From contig JASJDV010000009.1 of the NCBI GenBank assembly GCA_030064985.1, forward strand, positions 1 through 39,734: a DNA stretch of 39,734 nt, given 5' to 3'. Positions 17,301 to 25,493 of the stretch are shown here, piece by piece. This DNA comes from Simkaniaceae bacterium. GTDB lineage: Bacteria; Chlamydiota; Chlamydiia; Chlamydiales; Simkaniaceae. The translations under genes and the position numbers were made by a program. How positions within the stretch are numbered: the stretch's first letter is position 1; each line of letters starts with the position of its first letter. Under the pieces are notes generated by a model. That model was given only the letters and a program-made list of their open reading frames with translations. It did no database searches and was not told the origin of the DNA.

Positions 17301-17512
17301 TTTGGCTCTCAATATAGCTCCTCCATAGAAATATGAGTTGAAATATTCATGGGCCAAGAGTATAGTCTAAGATATTATAGCTGCAGGGCAGGGCCGTGTT
17401 AGCCTGTTCTCGAGGATGCACTCTATGTTAGCAAGAACCTCTGAACATGGGTGACCTAGTTTCAGCCTGAAAAATCAGGAATCTTCTTCCTTTAGGGAGG
17501 AGAAAATGTCAA
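17301..17512 (+). mobile_element. tnpB-less derivative B of the IS605-like element
   Basis: About 212 bp. It begins at or before TTTGGCTCTCAATA, continues with the leader CTCCTCCATAGAAATATGAG and CATGGGCCAAGAGTATA, jumps to GCAGGGCAGGGCCGTGTTAG (17383) and ends CTTTAGGGAGGAGAAAATGTCAA at 17512. The far-left segment TTATTTCAAAACACGCC seen in the other two short copies was not found, so this copy is shorter at the left. No tnpA or tnpB remains; the omegaRNA-like block (17383-17512) does. DNA after GTCAA is GGTTTTGCAGAACAACCA, 24 bp before tRNA-Glu. Confidence 0.7.
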
Positions 17513-17536
17513 GGTTTTGCAGAACAACCAGTACAA

Positions 17537-17611
17537 GGCCCCATCGTCTAGTCAGGCCTAGGACACAAGATTTTCATTCTTGCAACAGGGGTTCGAATCC
17601 CCTTGGGGTCA
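17537..17611 (+). tRNA. tRNA-Glu (TTC)
   Basis: 75 nt. Acceptor GGCCCCA/TGGGGTC (one G-T pair), anticodon loop TTTTCAT with TTC, T-loop TTCGAAT. CCA is not encoded. It starts 24 bp downstream of an element derivative and lies 4 bp before tRNA-Lys. Confidence 0.95.
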
Positions 17612-17615
17612 TTTT

Positions 17616-17688
17616 GAGGCTTTAGCTCAGTTGGTAGAGCATCTCCCTTTTAAGGAGGCGGTCGTTGGTTCGAGTCCAACAAGCCTCA
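17616..17688 (+). tRNA. tRNA-Lys (TTT)
   Basis: 73 nt. Acceptor GAGGCTT/AAGCCTC, D-arm AGCTCAGTTGGTAGAGC, anticodon loop CTTTTAA (TTT), T-loop TTCGAGT. Probably co-transcribed with tRNA-Glu and ended by the terminator at 17691. Confidence 0.95.
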
Positions 17689-17690
17689 AT

Positions 17691-17718
17691 GAGCCGGAAC
17701 ACCTGTTCCGGCTTTTTT
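17691..17718 (+). terminator. rho-independent terminator of the tRNA pair
   Basis: AGCCGGAAC-ACCT-GTTCCGGCT with a run of six T. It ends the tRNA-Glu/tRNA-Lys transcript, 36 bp before the convergent gene on the minus strand. Confidence 0.85.
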
Positions 17719-17753
17719 CTCTTCAATTAAAAGGTTGCTAAGGACATAGCCTT

Positions 17754-19064
17754 TTACTTCTTGCGCACTTCCAGAAGAGTTGCTGTTGTCCCTTTTTGTT
17801 TAAGAAGAGAAAGGATTTTTTTTGCAACTTCAAGGGGAGCAAGAAGAGACGATAGTTTTTCATTGGGAAAATTCATGCGTCGCATTGGAGTCGCTGTTCT
17901 CTGTGGCACGATGGCGTTGATATGGAGATCAGGGCGCTCTTCTGCCAAGCCTTGCGTAAAATTTACAATCGCTGCTTTTGCGCTCGAATAAAGAGTATAG
18001 GATTTGCGTCCTCTTGAAAAAGAAGAAGAAGAGAGGTTAATGATATGACCACCAGGTTTGATGTGAGCAGCACGGCAACTGTAAAGGAGCGTATGGAAGT
18101 TTGTTTGAATCAGGTGGTTGATTTCCTCGGAAGAAAGGGCGTGAAAAGGTTTCAGACAAAGGCATCCCACACAGTTGATTAGACCATCAATAGGCCCTAA
18201 TTTTTCGAAGAGAACTTCTGTAGCATCGTAATCTGTCAGATCAATGGGATAAGATGGGGAAGATTTTGAGAGAATCAAAGGTTGTGCCCCTTCTTTTTTA
18301 AGAAGTTTTACAAGTGCAGATCCAATCCCTCCAGTTCCTCCTGTGATTGCAAAAGTTTTTCCTCGCACAGAAAGGATTTCTTTAGGAAAGGGTTTGATTT
18401 TTCGGTGCATCAGTTGTTCGGCTAAGAAAAGGTCGAGCTCATTGGTAATTTTAATGTTATCTTCAGAACCGGAAACGATATGTACAGGTTTTTTAAGGTT
18501 GAGAATCAGGCGGCAATCATCTGATGTATTTTGGTCTGTTGCTTTTTCGTGTGCTTCTAAGATAAGAGGATAAGAAAAGCTTTGCGGGGTTTGTCCTCTC
18601 AGGTATTTTGCTCGATCGGGAATGGAAGTGATGGTATCGAAGGTTTCCGCGTGGACAATTGTGTCGGTTGAAGAAATGCATGTATCGACGGCATCATATT
18701 TTTTAAGAGCAGTAAGGTTTTCTTCAATAATACATTGAGAGACAAAGGGGCGTACAGCGTCATGGATGACGACATGGGTGGTTTCATTTCCGCAGGTAAG
18801 AAGGCCGCGATAGGAGGAGTCTTGACGTGTTCGCCCTCCTTTAATGATCCTGATCCGAGGGTCTGAAACCTCTTCTTTGACTTGATCGGTATACTCTTGA
18901 TGGCAAACTAGGAGAATTTCCTTAAATTCATGAAAAGAAAGGAAGGTTTCTAATGTATGAAGATAGATTTTCTTTCCAGACAGATTGAGAAATTGTTTGG
19001 GCGTTGAACTTCCAAAACGCTCCCCATTTCCACTCATTAAAAGAATCGCTTTCGCAACAATCAT
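17754..19064 (-). CDS. bifunctional cytidylyltransferase (IspD/TarI-like) / SDR reductase
   Basis: 436 aa, a two-domain fusion. Residues 1-222 are an IspD/TarI nucleotidyltransferase: AILLMSGNGERFGSSTPKQF, GGRTRQDSSYRGL (77-89), VIHDAVRPFV (99-108) and LRGQTPQSF. Residues ~236-436 are a short-chain dehydrogenase: nucleotide-binding TGGTGGIG (241-248), NLSSSSFSRG with the catalytic serine, and the Y359-SSA-K363 pair. The same architecture makes CDP-ribitol from ribulose 5-phosphate in Haemophilus capsule synthesis (Bcs1-type), so a CDP-alditol product is plausible. Chlamydiae also have a stand-alone IspD, not seen here, so MEP-pathway use is less likely. ATG overlaps the mcsB stop by one base (TAATG), placing it third in an mcsA-mcsB operon. 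It begins without a spacer or own promoter. Confidence 0.8.
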   Translation of the reverse strand: MIVAKAILLMSGNGERFGSSTPKQFLNLSGKKIYLHTLETFLSFHEFKEILLVCHQEYTDQVKEEVSDPRIRIIKGGRTRQDSSYRGLLTCGNETTHVVIHDAVRPFVSQCIIEENLTALKKYDAVDTCISSTDTIVHAETFDTITSIPDRAKYLRGQTPQSFSYPLILEAHEKATDQNTSDDCRLILNLKKPVHIVSGSEDNIKITNELDLFLAEQLMHRKIKPFPKEILSVRGKTFAITGGTGGIGSALVKLLKKEGAQPLILSKSSPSYPIDLTDYDATEVLFEKLGPIDGLINCVGCLCLKPFHALSSEEINHLIQTNFHTLLYSCRAAHIKPGGHIINLSSSSFSRGRKSYTLYSSAKAAIVNFTQGLAEERPDLHINAIVPQRTATPMRRMNFPNEKLSSLLAPLEVAKKILSLLKQKGTTATLLEVRKK

Positions 19065-20125
19065 TACACATTCATGGTTATTAGTTTTAAGGCTGATTGT
19101 AAAAACTCAGCCCTTTTTCGAGCGAGCTTTTCTTGAGGAATGGCTTTTTTTGAGGCTAATGAGAGATGACCTCGGCGCACTTCAAAGAAAATCTTGTTCA
19201 TATCTTGGTCGGTGAGTCCTTTAATCCATCCAAGATCTACACCAAGCTTGATGAAACCAATAGCGCCCAGGGCTTCTTTTGTATCGATTTGATACGAGTG
19301 TTTTACAAGACCAATAGCGCGGCTAATTTTATCCACAATAAGTGCGTCAGGGTTTTCCTTCAATTGGCTACGGAGCTTTTTTTCATGGGTGACTAATTGC
19401 GTTGCTGTTTTATGGACGGCTTCTAAAATATGGTCTTCTGTCAGTCCTAAGGTAAAACGATTTTCAATGATTACGATAGCGCCGATGAAGTCATAGGTTC
19501 CTGAGAGGCCGTTTGCTTGAACTTCCTCAGCGAGGTCTTTAATTAAAACCTCGTCGAGTTGGTCCAGTTCAATTAAACAGGGAAGATGGAGGAAAGCTTG
19601 AACAGTAAGGGCCGTTCCTGAGTTAGCGAGCCGTGAAGTGAGATACCCAAATTTATTTGAGTAGGCAAAAGTATGGTTTTTTGCTAAATATCCTTCCATA
19701 TCGGTGAGTTTTTTCCAGGCCTCCTTCCATCCTGAATGCGCTTCTATTGAGTGGAGAATAAGGTGATCTTCTCCATTAATCATGGCTAAAAAGGTTCCAC
19801 TTTTATCAATCACCAGGCCTGCTTTACATTCAGGATTTTGTGTTTCACACGTTGCCAAAAAATGCTCAAGGAGAAATTCCTTTTCAGCTGTTTTAATGGC
19901 ATCGAATTCAAAAAACTGAGGACTTTCAAGACATTTAGAGCTTAAGAGACTTTGTGTGAGCGTTCCAAGGATTCTTTGAGAATTTCTACGGTCCATTTTT
20001 TGTGGAAATGGGTCGGATGCTAAGTTCCTTTGAAGAAAAAATCCTGAAGCAATCCAGACTGGAGTGTCACTTTTTTCCCAGAAGGTATTTTCTTTGAGCT
20101 GTAAAAAAGGATTAGGTTGGTTCAT
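19064..20125 (-). CDS. mcsB: McsB-like protein arginine kinase homologue, degenerate active site
   Basis: 353 aa from ATG 20125, which overlaps the mcsA end and has AAGG at good spacing; an in-frame ATG at 20179 lies wholly inside mcsA. McsB phosphorylates arginines in client proteins and is activated by McsA. Family resemblance is clear in the DPFPQKMDRR segment, NGEDHLILHSIEA (~117-129) and the C-terminal helical domain. Positions usually essential for phosphagen-type kinases differ. The ATP-gripping SSRVRLARN motif reads ASGFFLQRN (~26-34), and the TSCPTNxGTGxRxS loop reads TSRLANSGTALTVQ (~163-176). This suggests weak or absent kinase activity, though chlamydial homologues (CT675) may be generally divergent. 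Second gene of mcsA-mcsB-fusion. Confidence 0.85.
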   Translation of the reverse strand: MNQPNPFLQLKENTFWEKSDTPVWIASGFFLQRNLASDPFPQKMDRRNSQRILGTLTQSLLSSKCLESPQFFEFDAIKTAEKEFLLEHFLATCETQNPECKAGLVIDKSGTFLAMINGEDHLILHSIEAHSGWKEAWKKLTDMEGYLAKNHTFAYSNKFGYLTSRLANSGTALTVQAFLHLPCLIELDQLDEVLIKDLAEEVQANGLSGTYDFIGAIVIIENRFTLGLTEDHILEAVHKTATQLVTHEKKLRSQLKENPDALIVDKISRAIGLVKHSYQIDTKEALGAIGFIKLGVDLGWIKGLTDQDMNKIFFEVRRGHLSLASKKAIPQEKLARKRAEFLQSALKLITMNV

Positions 20126-20624
20126 CAGATGCCTTGGTAAGAGAATTGATCTGATCCCGAAGCCATGCAGCTTCTTCATAGTTTTCCCCTTTTAGGGCCT
20201 CACCGAGAGCTTCATTAAGGTTACGGATGCGTGTAGTATTTTCAGTAGTTTCATCGATGAAAGGCGTTTTCCCAATATGAAGGGCAGGAGTTGTGCTTGC
20301 AGGGTTAGGTTTAAGCTTCGGTGAGATGAGTTGTGTTTCCATCAGTTGATCCACAAGGACATCTTGAAAGATAAAATAACATTCCTTGCATCCGAGAGGT
20401 TCTCCCATCAAAATCGACTCTAACGAGGTATGGCACTGGCTACAGCATAGACTTTCTTCTTTTTTAGGCGTTCCTTTTATAGGTGTTTTTCCCTCGAGTT
20501 TTTGCTTTAAGACAGGGCAATCCTGACACATTTCGGTGGTCGTTGTCGTGTCACCAATCATCTCGGTGTAGATGACATCGCCGCATTTCTTACATTGGCT
20601 ACACTCTAATGGTCTTTCTGGCAT
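20112..20624 (-). CDS. mcsA: McsA-like zinc-finger/UVR protein
   Basis: 170 aa. Two zinc-binding clusters: the N-terminal ECSQCKKCGD with MCQDCP, and CCSQCHTSLESILMGEPLGC with KECY. A UVR motif ends the protein (NLNEALGEALKGENYEEAAW). This is the layout of McsA, the activator of McsB, and of the chlamydial CT676 protein. It is the first gene of a three-gene minus-strand operon. Its last codons overlap the McsB start by 14 bases. The 3' neighbour order matches the mcsA-mcsB pair found after frr in Chlamydia, but here inverted. Confidence 0.88.
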   Translation of the reverse strand: MPERPLECSQCKKCGDVIYTEMIGDTTTTTEMCQDCPVLKQKLEGKTPIKGTPKKEESLCCSQCHTSLESILMGEPLGCKECYFIFQDVLVDQLMETQLISPKLKPNPASTTPALHIGKTPFIDETTENTTRIRNLNEALGEALKGENYEEAAWLRDQINSLTKASDEPT

Positions 20625-20720
20625 ATTATTAATCTATAGTAGAAATCTTTTTTATTATCAAAAAGGTTTATAGATTTTCACACAAGTTTTAATCCTTATA
20701 TTGAGATAAAGGGGTAAAAG

Positions 20721-20843
20721 ATGCGCAAAAGGCAAAAAAGAACAAAACTGACTATTGCAATAGATTCTAGGAAAAACAGGGCGATGAAAGATCTGCTATT
20801 AATTGGAGCCGAGATAGTGTCAAATATTGTGCTTCAGAATTGA
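20721..20843 (+). CDS. possible 40-aa basic peptide
   Basis: MRKRQKRTKLTIAIDSRKNR continuing to a hydrophobic tail ending LLIGAEIVSNIVLQN. A purine-rich AAAGGGG sits about seven bases before the ATG. The gene stands alone in a 419-bp gap (20625-21043). A GCGCTTA...TAAGCGC inverted repeat follows its stop at about 20848-20876. On the minus strand at 20874-20966 two overlapping 30-codon frames exist, with no support for either. Nothing else was recognised in the gap. Confidence 0.25.
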   Translation: MRKRQKRTKLTIAIDSRKNRAMKDLLLIGAEIVSNIVLQN

Positions 20844-21043
20844 GCGTGCGCTTATTTTTATTACCCTTTAAGCGCGACTTCCCTCTCTTTTCCATCTTTG
20901 AACACGACGTTTTTCAGTAGTGCGGGACAAAGATTTGCTGCCCAGCTTAGTGACATGCATTGGATGACATTTTGCCGCAACTTTTAGGAGGCTGACGCTT
21001 ACTTTTCCAGAAATGCAAAATCTTACAGCGCAAAACAAAGCCG

Positions 21044-22222
21044 TTACTCTACTGCAATGACATAGTATGCGGGAAAAGCAAAGTTGTTATTTGGTCTTGG
21101 TGAAACGAGGAGGCTTACACGCTTTCCAACAAAATCGTCAAGATTGACTTGTGTACTGTAGACATACGCAATCGTCATGTCGTGATCTTTTAAAATAAAA
21201 TCGCCAGGCTTATTCTTTACCGGTTCTTTGTAGGCCTCTAAGATTCCAGAAACCGCCCGACATTTCATCTTTTGATCGCTATAAAAATCATCCATTGTTT
21301 TTGCATGGTGCATAGAAGACCAGCTTAGATAAAGAGCTTCTTCTGCAGGCTCCCAAACCTTCATACGATCAGTAGGGGAAATTGCTTCACTGGGTTGGTA
21401 GGCAACCTCGTAAACATCTTCGGAAGAAATGGACTTACTCATTTTAGAAGCTTTGGCTTCTAAGAAGGCAACTTTTTTGTGCAAGTAGTCTTCTTGGATT
21501 GCAGAGAATTCTTCTACCGCTCGAGTTACAGATCTGGGAAAATCTGCGTAATCCGTAATGATTGACTGGTAACTATGAGTGATACGATCAATATCAATTT
21601 CTGGGAAGGCTTTGCGCATTTCTCCTTGGCTTAAGAGGTTTGTTGATTCAAGGAGTTGGGTAACGGTTGCCTTGCGCTTATCTTGAACTTCTTTGAGTTC
21701 AGGTTTTCCAGCATATTCAACATACTCTTTTGCAACGTAAAATCGAGATTCTTGTGGGATCTTAATTTCTAGCCATTTGGTATTGTCTTCACAGATTTTT
21801 CCATCGATAGAACGTCCTGTGCTATAGTGTCCAATAATGGGTGCATCTCGATCAGGAGCAAGGCGGACATTGACCCGATTGCCCTCTACAATATCATCAA
21901 TGACGAACCCACGGAAGATATAAGCCTTTAAATCGCTGGGTGCTTCAACAGCATAAAACTCACCACTCTCTCCTTTCACAACAATATAGTCATCTTTCGA
22001 AAGCTCTGAGATAATGTGGCTATCTAAACCCGCAGCTATGCGCATCCGGACATTGTTTCCAATAATTTTTCCGGTGAAAGCTTTAAAGCTGGCGCTTTTT
22101 TGGGTGGGCATTTGTTCGACCGCTGTGATCGATGGGTCAATAGGTGGCGCTGCATCTGCAAATACAAAGGCTGGAAAAGCCCCTGCAATGACGGATAGAA
22201 TCAAAACAAATGCTTTTGACAT
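21044..22222 (-). CDS. exported protein with two SH3b domains
   Basis: 392 aa from ATG 22222, chosen because AAGGAG stands eight bases upstream; an ATG at 22249 would put charged residues before the signal peptide. The N-terminus MSKAFVLILSVIAGAFPAFV ending FADAAPP is a signal peptide. Two bacterial SH3 repeats follow: GKIIGNNVRMRIAAGLDSHI...LSKDDYIVVKGESGEFYAVEA, quoted in parts, and a second with NRVNVRLAPDRDAPIIGHY. The C-terminal ~220 residues are helical and unassigned. SH3b domains in exported proteins often bind peptidoglycan or cell-surface peptides, so a periplasmic envelope role is likely but not shown. Confidence 0.8.
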   Translation of the reverse strand: MSKAFVLILSVIAGAFPAFVFADAAPPIDPSITAVEQMPTQKSASFKAFTGKIIGNNVRMRIAAGLDSHIISELSKDDYIVVKGESGEFYAVEAPSDLKAYIFRGFVIDDIVEGNRVNVRLAPDRDAPIIGHYSTGRSIDGKICEDNTKWLEIKIPQESRFYVAKEYVEYAGKPELKEVQDKRKATVTQLLESTNLLSQGEMRKAFPEIDIDRITHSYQSIITDYADFPRSVTRAVEEFSAIQEDYLHKKVAFLEAKASKMSKSISSEDVYEVAYQPSEAISPTDRMKVWEPAEEALYLSWSSMHHAKTMDDFYSDQKMKCRAVSGILEAYKEPVKNKPGDFILKDHDMTIAYVYSTQVNLDDFVGKRVSLLVSPRPNNNFAFPAYYVIAVE

Positions 22223-22472
22223 ATTTTTACTCCTTATAATAAGAAACAATCTAGTTTCTCATCTTAGGAGACTTCGAGTTTAAAGGCTAGAGGAAAAATT
22301 CACTGTATGCGTTCACGGGGGGTGTTCCTTACCGAAAAGTAGTAGAGAGTGCGTCAGATTTTAAGCCATGCGATGATCCAATAGGCGCTATTGCTGCGCA
22401 GGAGGACAATGGTTTAAAGATGTTGCGTTCCTTCAGTTTCATAGGGAATTAAACCCTGTGAATGTGTAACGA

Positions 22473-23192
22473 TTAACTGTTTAAAACAGTGCGAACATGT
22501 TCACAGTTTTTCTTACCACAGGTACAGCCGATTGGATTACCAAGGTAAACCTGATAGTGCTCTTCTGTGTTTAACGGATTGGAAACGATGTAGAGTTTAT
22601 TCCCTTCTTGTTTGATATCCCAATCGCGAAACTTTAGATCTTCATCAGAAACTTCTTCTTCGACTTCTTCGGAAGCCCCGGATATCCCTTGGACAACGCG
22701 GGCAATTTGGCAATAAGGGCAATTACAATGAGGTTCAGCTTTTGTAATTTTCAGTTTTTCCATATCCATTCCTAAGGCTTTTGTAATCGAAGTGATTTTT
22801 TCAATCACTTCAATTGGCATTTCCGGAGCATTGGCCTGATTGGGGTTATGCTCCAGAAATGAAGTGGGGTTGAAGGGGTAGTTTCCTTCTCGCACCTGAG
22901 ATGGTAACCCAAAAGGAAAAGAAATATCAGAATCTTTAGAAGGTTTGTACGTCTTTAAAGATTCAAATTGTGGTTCTTTTGTTTCTTGTTCGACATACCT
23001 TGAGTGGGCCTCAAAAATTTCTTTTATCAAAGTCTTTTCTATACCAGGAACATTGACGGATATCCCATTATGGAGAGCAATGATCAAGATAGGCTTTCCC
23101 TCGATCTCTTTCATATGGAGAGAGTGAATATTTTTCCAGGATGTGGAGATATAAGGGGGAATACTAAGAATTTTCTGATTAATTTTTTTCAT
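22473..23192 (-). CDS. zinc-binding protein with SWIM-like C-terminus
   Basis: 239 aa, not recognised by name. Two metal-binding patches stand out: HCNCPYCQIAR (~156-166) and the C-terminal GCTCGKKNCEHVRTVL, which fits the SWIM zinc-finger pattern CxC...CxH. The rest is mixed, with an acidic stretch SEEVEEEVSDED. GGAG lies nine bases before the ATG. SWIM fingers occur in DNA- or protein-binding proteins; a nucleic-acid role is only a guess. The gene is alone, divergent from the PhoH gene. Confidence 0.65.
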   Translation of the reverse strand: MKKINQKILSIPPYISTSWKNIHSLHMKEIEGKPILIIALHNGISVNVPGIEKTLIKEIFEAHSRYVEQETKEPQFESLKTYKPSKDSDISFPFGLPSQVREGNYPFNPTSFLEHNPNQANAPEMPIEVIEKITSITKALGMDMEKLKITKAEPHCNCPYCQIARVVQGISGASEEVEEEVSDEDLKFRDWDIKQEGNKLYIVSNPLNTEEHYQVYLGNPIGCTCGKKNCEHVRTVLNS

Positions 23193-23459
23193 TATTTACT
23201 CCATTAGAAGTGCTCTAGGTTTTACCTTCTATTATAATGACTTTGAGAATGAGGGTCAAGGGGGCAATTAGCGCTTTCGTGTTTTAATTGCTAAATAAAG
23301 ATATAAGTATTTTATATACAATAGACTGCAATTTTATTGTTTTTTTGCTAATGTTTACACGTTTTGCTTGGCAGGAATAAAAATTCCCTTATAAATGAGT
23401 AAGAAGTATGGTGCACGACTTAACCTCCGAATAATCATGAGTAAAAAGGGAGTAAGCAG

Positions 23460-24764
23460 ATGGCAAATAAGACTTTTGTCCTCGATACGAACGTTCTTTT
23501 ATATGATCCTAATGCATTAGAAAAGTTTGAGGCCAATGATGTCGTGATACCCCTTGTGGTGCTAGAAGAGCTAGATAAGTTAAAGCGCTTTAGTGATGAA
23601 CTGGGAAAAAATGCGCGTCATATTATCCGCTTCATTGATCAACTTAAAGGAGATATCTTTAAAGGGATTGAGCTTGACAATGGAGCGACTTTTTCGGTCT
23701 TTGTCGAAGATAAAACAATGTCAAAAGAAGGGTTTCCTCTACCGATGGGTAGTCATAAACATCGCGTCCTCTTTGCAGCTTACAAATTAAAACAAACGGG
23801 GCGTGAGGTTGTCATTATGATTTCAAAAGATTTTGTCCTACGAATCAAGGCAGCATTAATTGGGATTGAAGCTCAAGATTACGAAAACCTCAAAAATTCC
23901 TATGAAAATCTTTATAAAGGATTTAGAGAATTGGATCTTCCCAAGCAAGAGATTGACACCTTTTTAACAAAAGGATCGATTGAACTTCCTGATGAAGGGT
24001 TAGTGGCCAATGAGTATATCCGCTTTTATTGTCCTGAGAAATCAACAGCTTTTGGTCGTTTTAATGGAAAGAAGCAAAGGATTGAAAGGGTTGAAAGACT
24101 CTCATCAGAAATTTGGGGCATTAAGTCTCTGAATGATGAACAAGAGTATGCTATGGACATGCTCATGGATGATGATGTTAAGCTGATTACAATGCTTGGT
24201 CAAGCAGGGACGGGAAAAACTCTTATGGCTCTGACTTGTGGTCTTCGAAAGGTTTTTGATGAAGGGGTTTATAATCGCATGCTCATTTCGAGACCGATTA
24301 TGCCTTTGGGTAAAGATATTGGTTATCTCCCTGGGACAAAAGAAGAAAAGATGCTCCATTGGATGCAGCCGATCTACGACAACCTTGAATATATTTGTGA
24401 AACAACGTCTGGTTCAGGAAATGGAGCGGATACAAAACAATGGATTATGGAAAGTGAAAAGATAGAAATGGAAGCGGTTACCTTTATTAGGGGGCGTTCT
24501 TTAGCCCATACTTACATTATTATTGACGAGGCACAAAACTTAACACCCCATGAAGTTAAGACGATCATCTCTAGAGCTGGAAAAGGAACCAAAGTCATCC
24601 TCACAGGTGACCCAACGCAAATCGATAATCCTTATCTAGATAAGAATTCGAATGCCCTAACTTATGTCGTGAATAAATTTAAAGCCCAGCCGATTTATGG
24701 GCATGTCATGTTCCAAAAAACGGAGCGTTCAGAATTGGCAGCCATTGCTGCCGAGGTTCTTTGA
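23460..24764 (+). CDS. PIN-PhoH protein (YlaK/PhoH2 type)
   Basis: 434 aa. Residues 1-~130 are a PIN ribonuclease domain (VLDTNVLLYDPNALEKF, VVLEELDKLK and the later ISKDFVLRIKA acidic site). Residues ~215-434 are a PhoH ATPase: Walker A GQAGTGKTLMAL, RPIMPLGKDIGYLPG and Walker B IIIDEAQNLTPHEVKT, then LTGDPTQID. PhoH2-type fusions are RNA helicase/ribonucleases in bacteria that have been tested. GGGAG lies upstream of ATG 23460. Complete. Confidence 0.93.
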   Translation: MANKTFVLDTNVLLYDPNALEKFEANDVVIPLVVLEELDKLKRFSDELGKNARHIIRFIDQLKGDIFKGIELDNGATFSVFVEDKTMSKEGFPLPMGSHKHRVLFAAYKLKQTGREVVIMISKDFVLRIKAALIGIEAQDYENLKNSYENLYKGFRELDLPKQEIDTFLTKGSIELPDEGLVANEYIRFYCPEKSTAFGRFNGKKQRIERVERLSSEIWGIKSLNDEQEYAMDMLMDDDVKLITMLGQAGTGKTLMALTCGLRKVFDEGVYNRMLISRPIMPLGKDIGYLPGTKEEKMLHWMQPIYDNLEYICETTSGSGNGADTKQWIMESEKIEMEAVTFIRGRSLAHTYIIIDEAQNLTPHEVKTIISRAGKGTKVILTGDPTQIDNPYLDKNSNALTYVVNKFKAQPIYGHVMFQKTERSELAAIAAEVL

Positions 24765-24780
24765 TCAAAGAAAATAACGT

Positions 24781-25104
24781 TTACCTTCGGTATCTAGCTG
24801 TTTTTTTTGCAATTTTTTTAGGTTGCTTGACAAATTGCTTTCCCCTTTTTGTCCCTTCCCGTTTGGCTCGACTTGTTGCAGCTTTTTCTTCTTTTGTTAA
24901 TGCATCGATCGCTTTCTTAGAAAGATAGCGACTTTTCTTCGGCTCTCCAACATAGCGCCAATCCTGTTTGGTCCATTGCGTCAATGCATTCGATTTCTTC
25001 TTAGATCCGATGTAGCTGCCTCCAGCTTCTTTATAGAGTTTTACTGCGAGCTGTGCTTTACGTGCCGACCATTGACCCGCTTTTCCTCCTTTAGATCCTT
25101 TCAT
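24781..25104 (-). CDS. small highly basic protein (DUF5872-like)
   Basis: 107 aa with about 30 lysines and arginines. The N-terminal GGKAGQWSARKAQLAVKLYK followed by GGSYIGSKKKSNALTQW recalls the DUF5872 family, small conserved proteins of unknown function found in bacteria and some viruses. The C-terminal half is almost all K/R/A (RAKREGTKRGKQFVKQPKKI). It may bind nucleic acid. It converges on the PhoH gene with a 16-bp gap; AAAGG precedes its ATG. Confidence 0.7.
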   Translation of the reverse strand: MKGSKGGKAGQWSARKAQLAVKLYKEAGGSYIGSKKKSNALTQWTKQDWRYVGEPKKSRYLSKKAIDALTKEEKAATSRAKREGTKRGKQFVKQPKKIAKKTARYRR

Positions 25105-25221
25105 AACGCCTTTTTTAGACTATTGCCATTTCTATGTTTGTGAAAACGAGAAATATGAAAAAATATAAAAAGTCTTTAGTTATGAGTAGGTTATGAATAT
25201 ACTTCGACGTTTAATTCATGA

Positions 25222-25241
25222 CTATGGTAATATGACCATAG
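25222..25241. promoter_or_regulatory. palindromic operator upstream of the toxin-antitoxin pair
   Basis: CTATGGT-AATATG-ACCATAG is a perfect 7-bp inverted repeat that ends 18 bp before the antitoxin ATG and just ahead of its AGAGGAGAG ribosome-binding site. Phd/VapB antitoxins bind such palindromes to repress their own operon. Binding is inferred. Confidence 0.55.
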
Positions 25242-25259
25242 ATACAAGAGGAGAGAGTC

Positions 25260-25493
25260 ATGCCTTCGAATATAATTCCAGCGGGTGAGTTTAAGACTCA
25301 TTGTCTTCAGATTATGGAAACAGTCAGAAAGACGGGTAAAAAAATTACAATTACCAAAAGAAACGTTCCTATAGCGCAAATCGCTCCTATAGAAAAAAAA
25401 CAAGAGCAAGGGTTTGGTAAGTTGAAAGGAACTGTGCATATTGAGATGAATATTATCGATCCAATTCATGAGAACTGGTATGCCGATTCTTAA
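25260..25493 (+). CDS. type II antitoxin, Phd/YefM family
   Basis: 77 aa. The fold signature is AGEFKTHCLQIMETVRKTGK with ITITKRNVPIAQIAPI, the DNA-binding half of Phd/YefM antitoxins. The C-terminus (HIEMNIIDPIHENWYADS) should wrap the toxin. AGGAGAG precedes the ATG. The 3' end overlaps the toxin start, the usual arrangement for translational coupling. Confidence 0.9.
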   Translation: MPSNIIPAGEFKTHCLQIMETVRKTGKKITITKRNVPIAQIAPIEKKQEQGFGKLKGTVHIEMNIIDPIHENWYADS

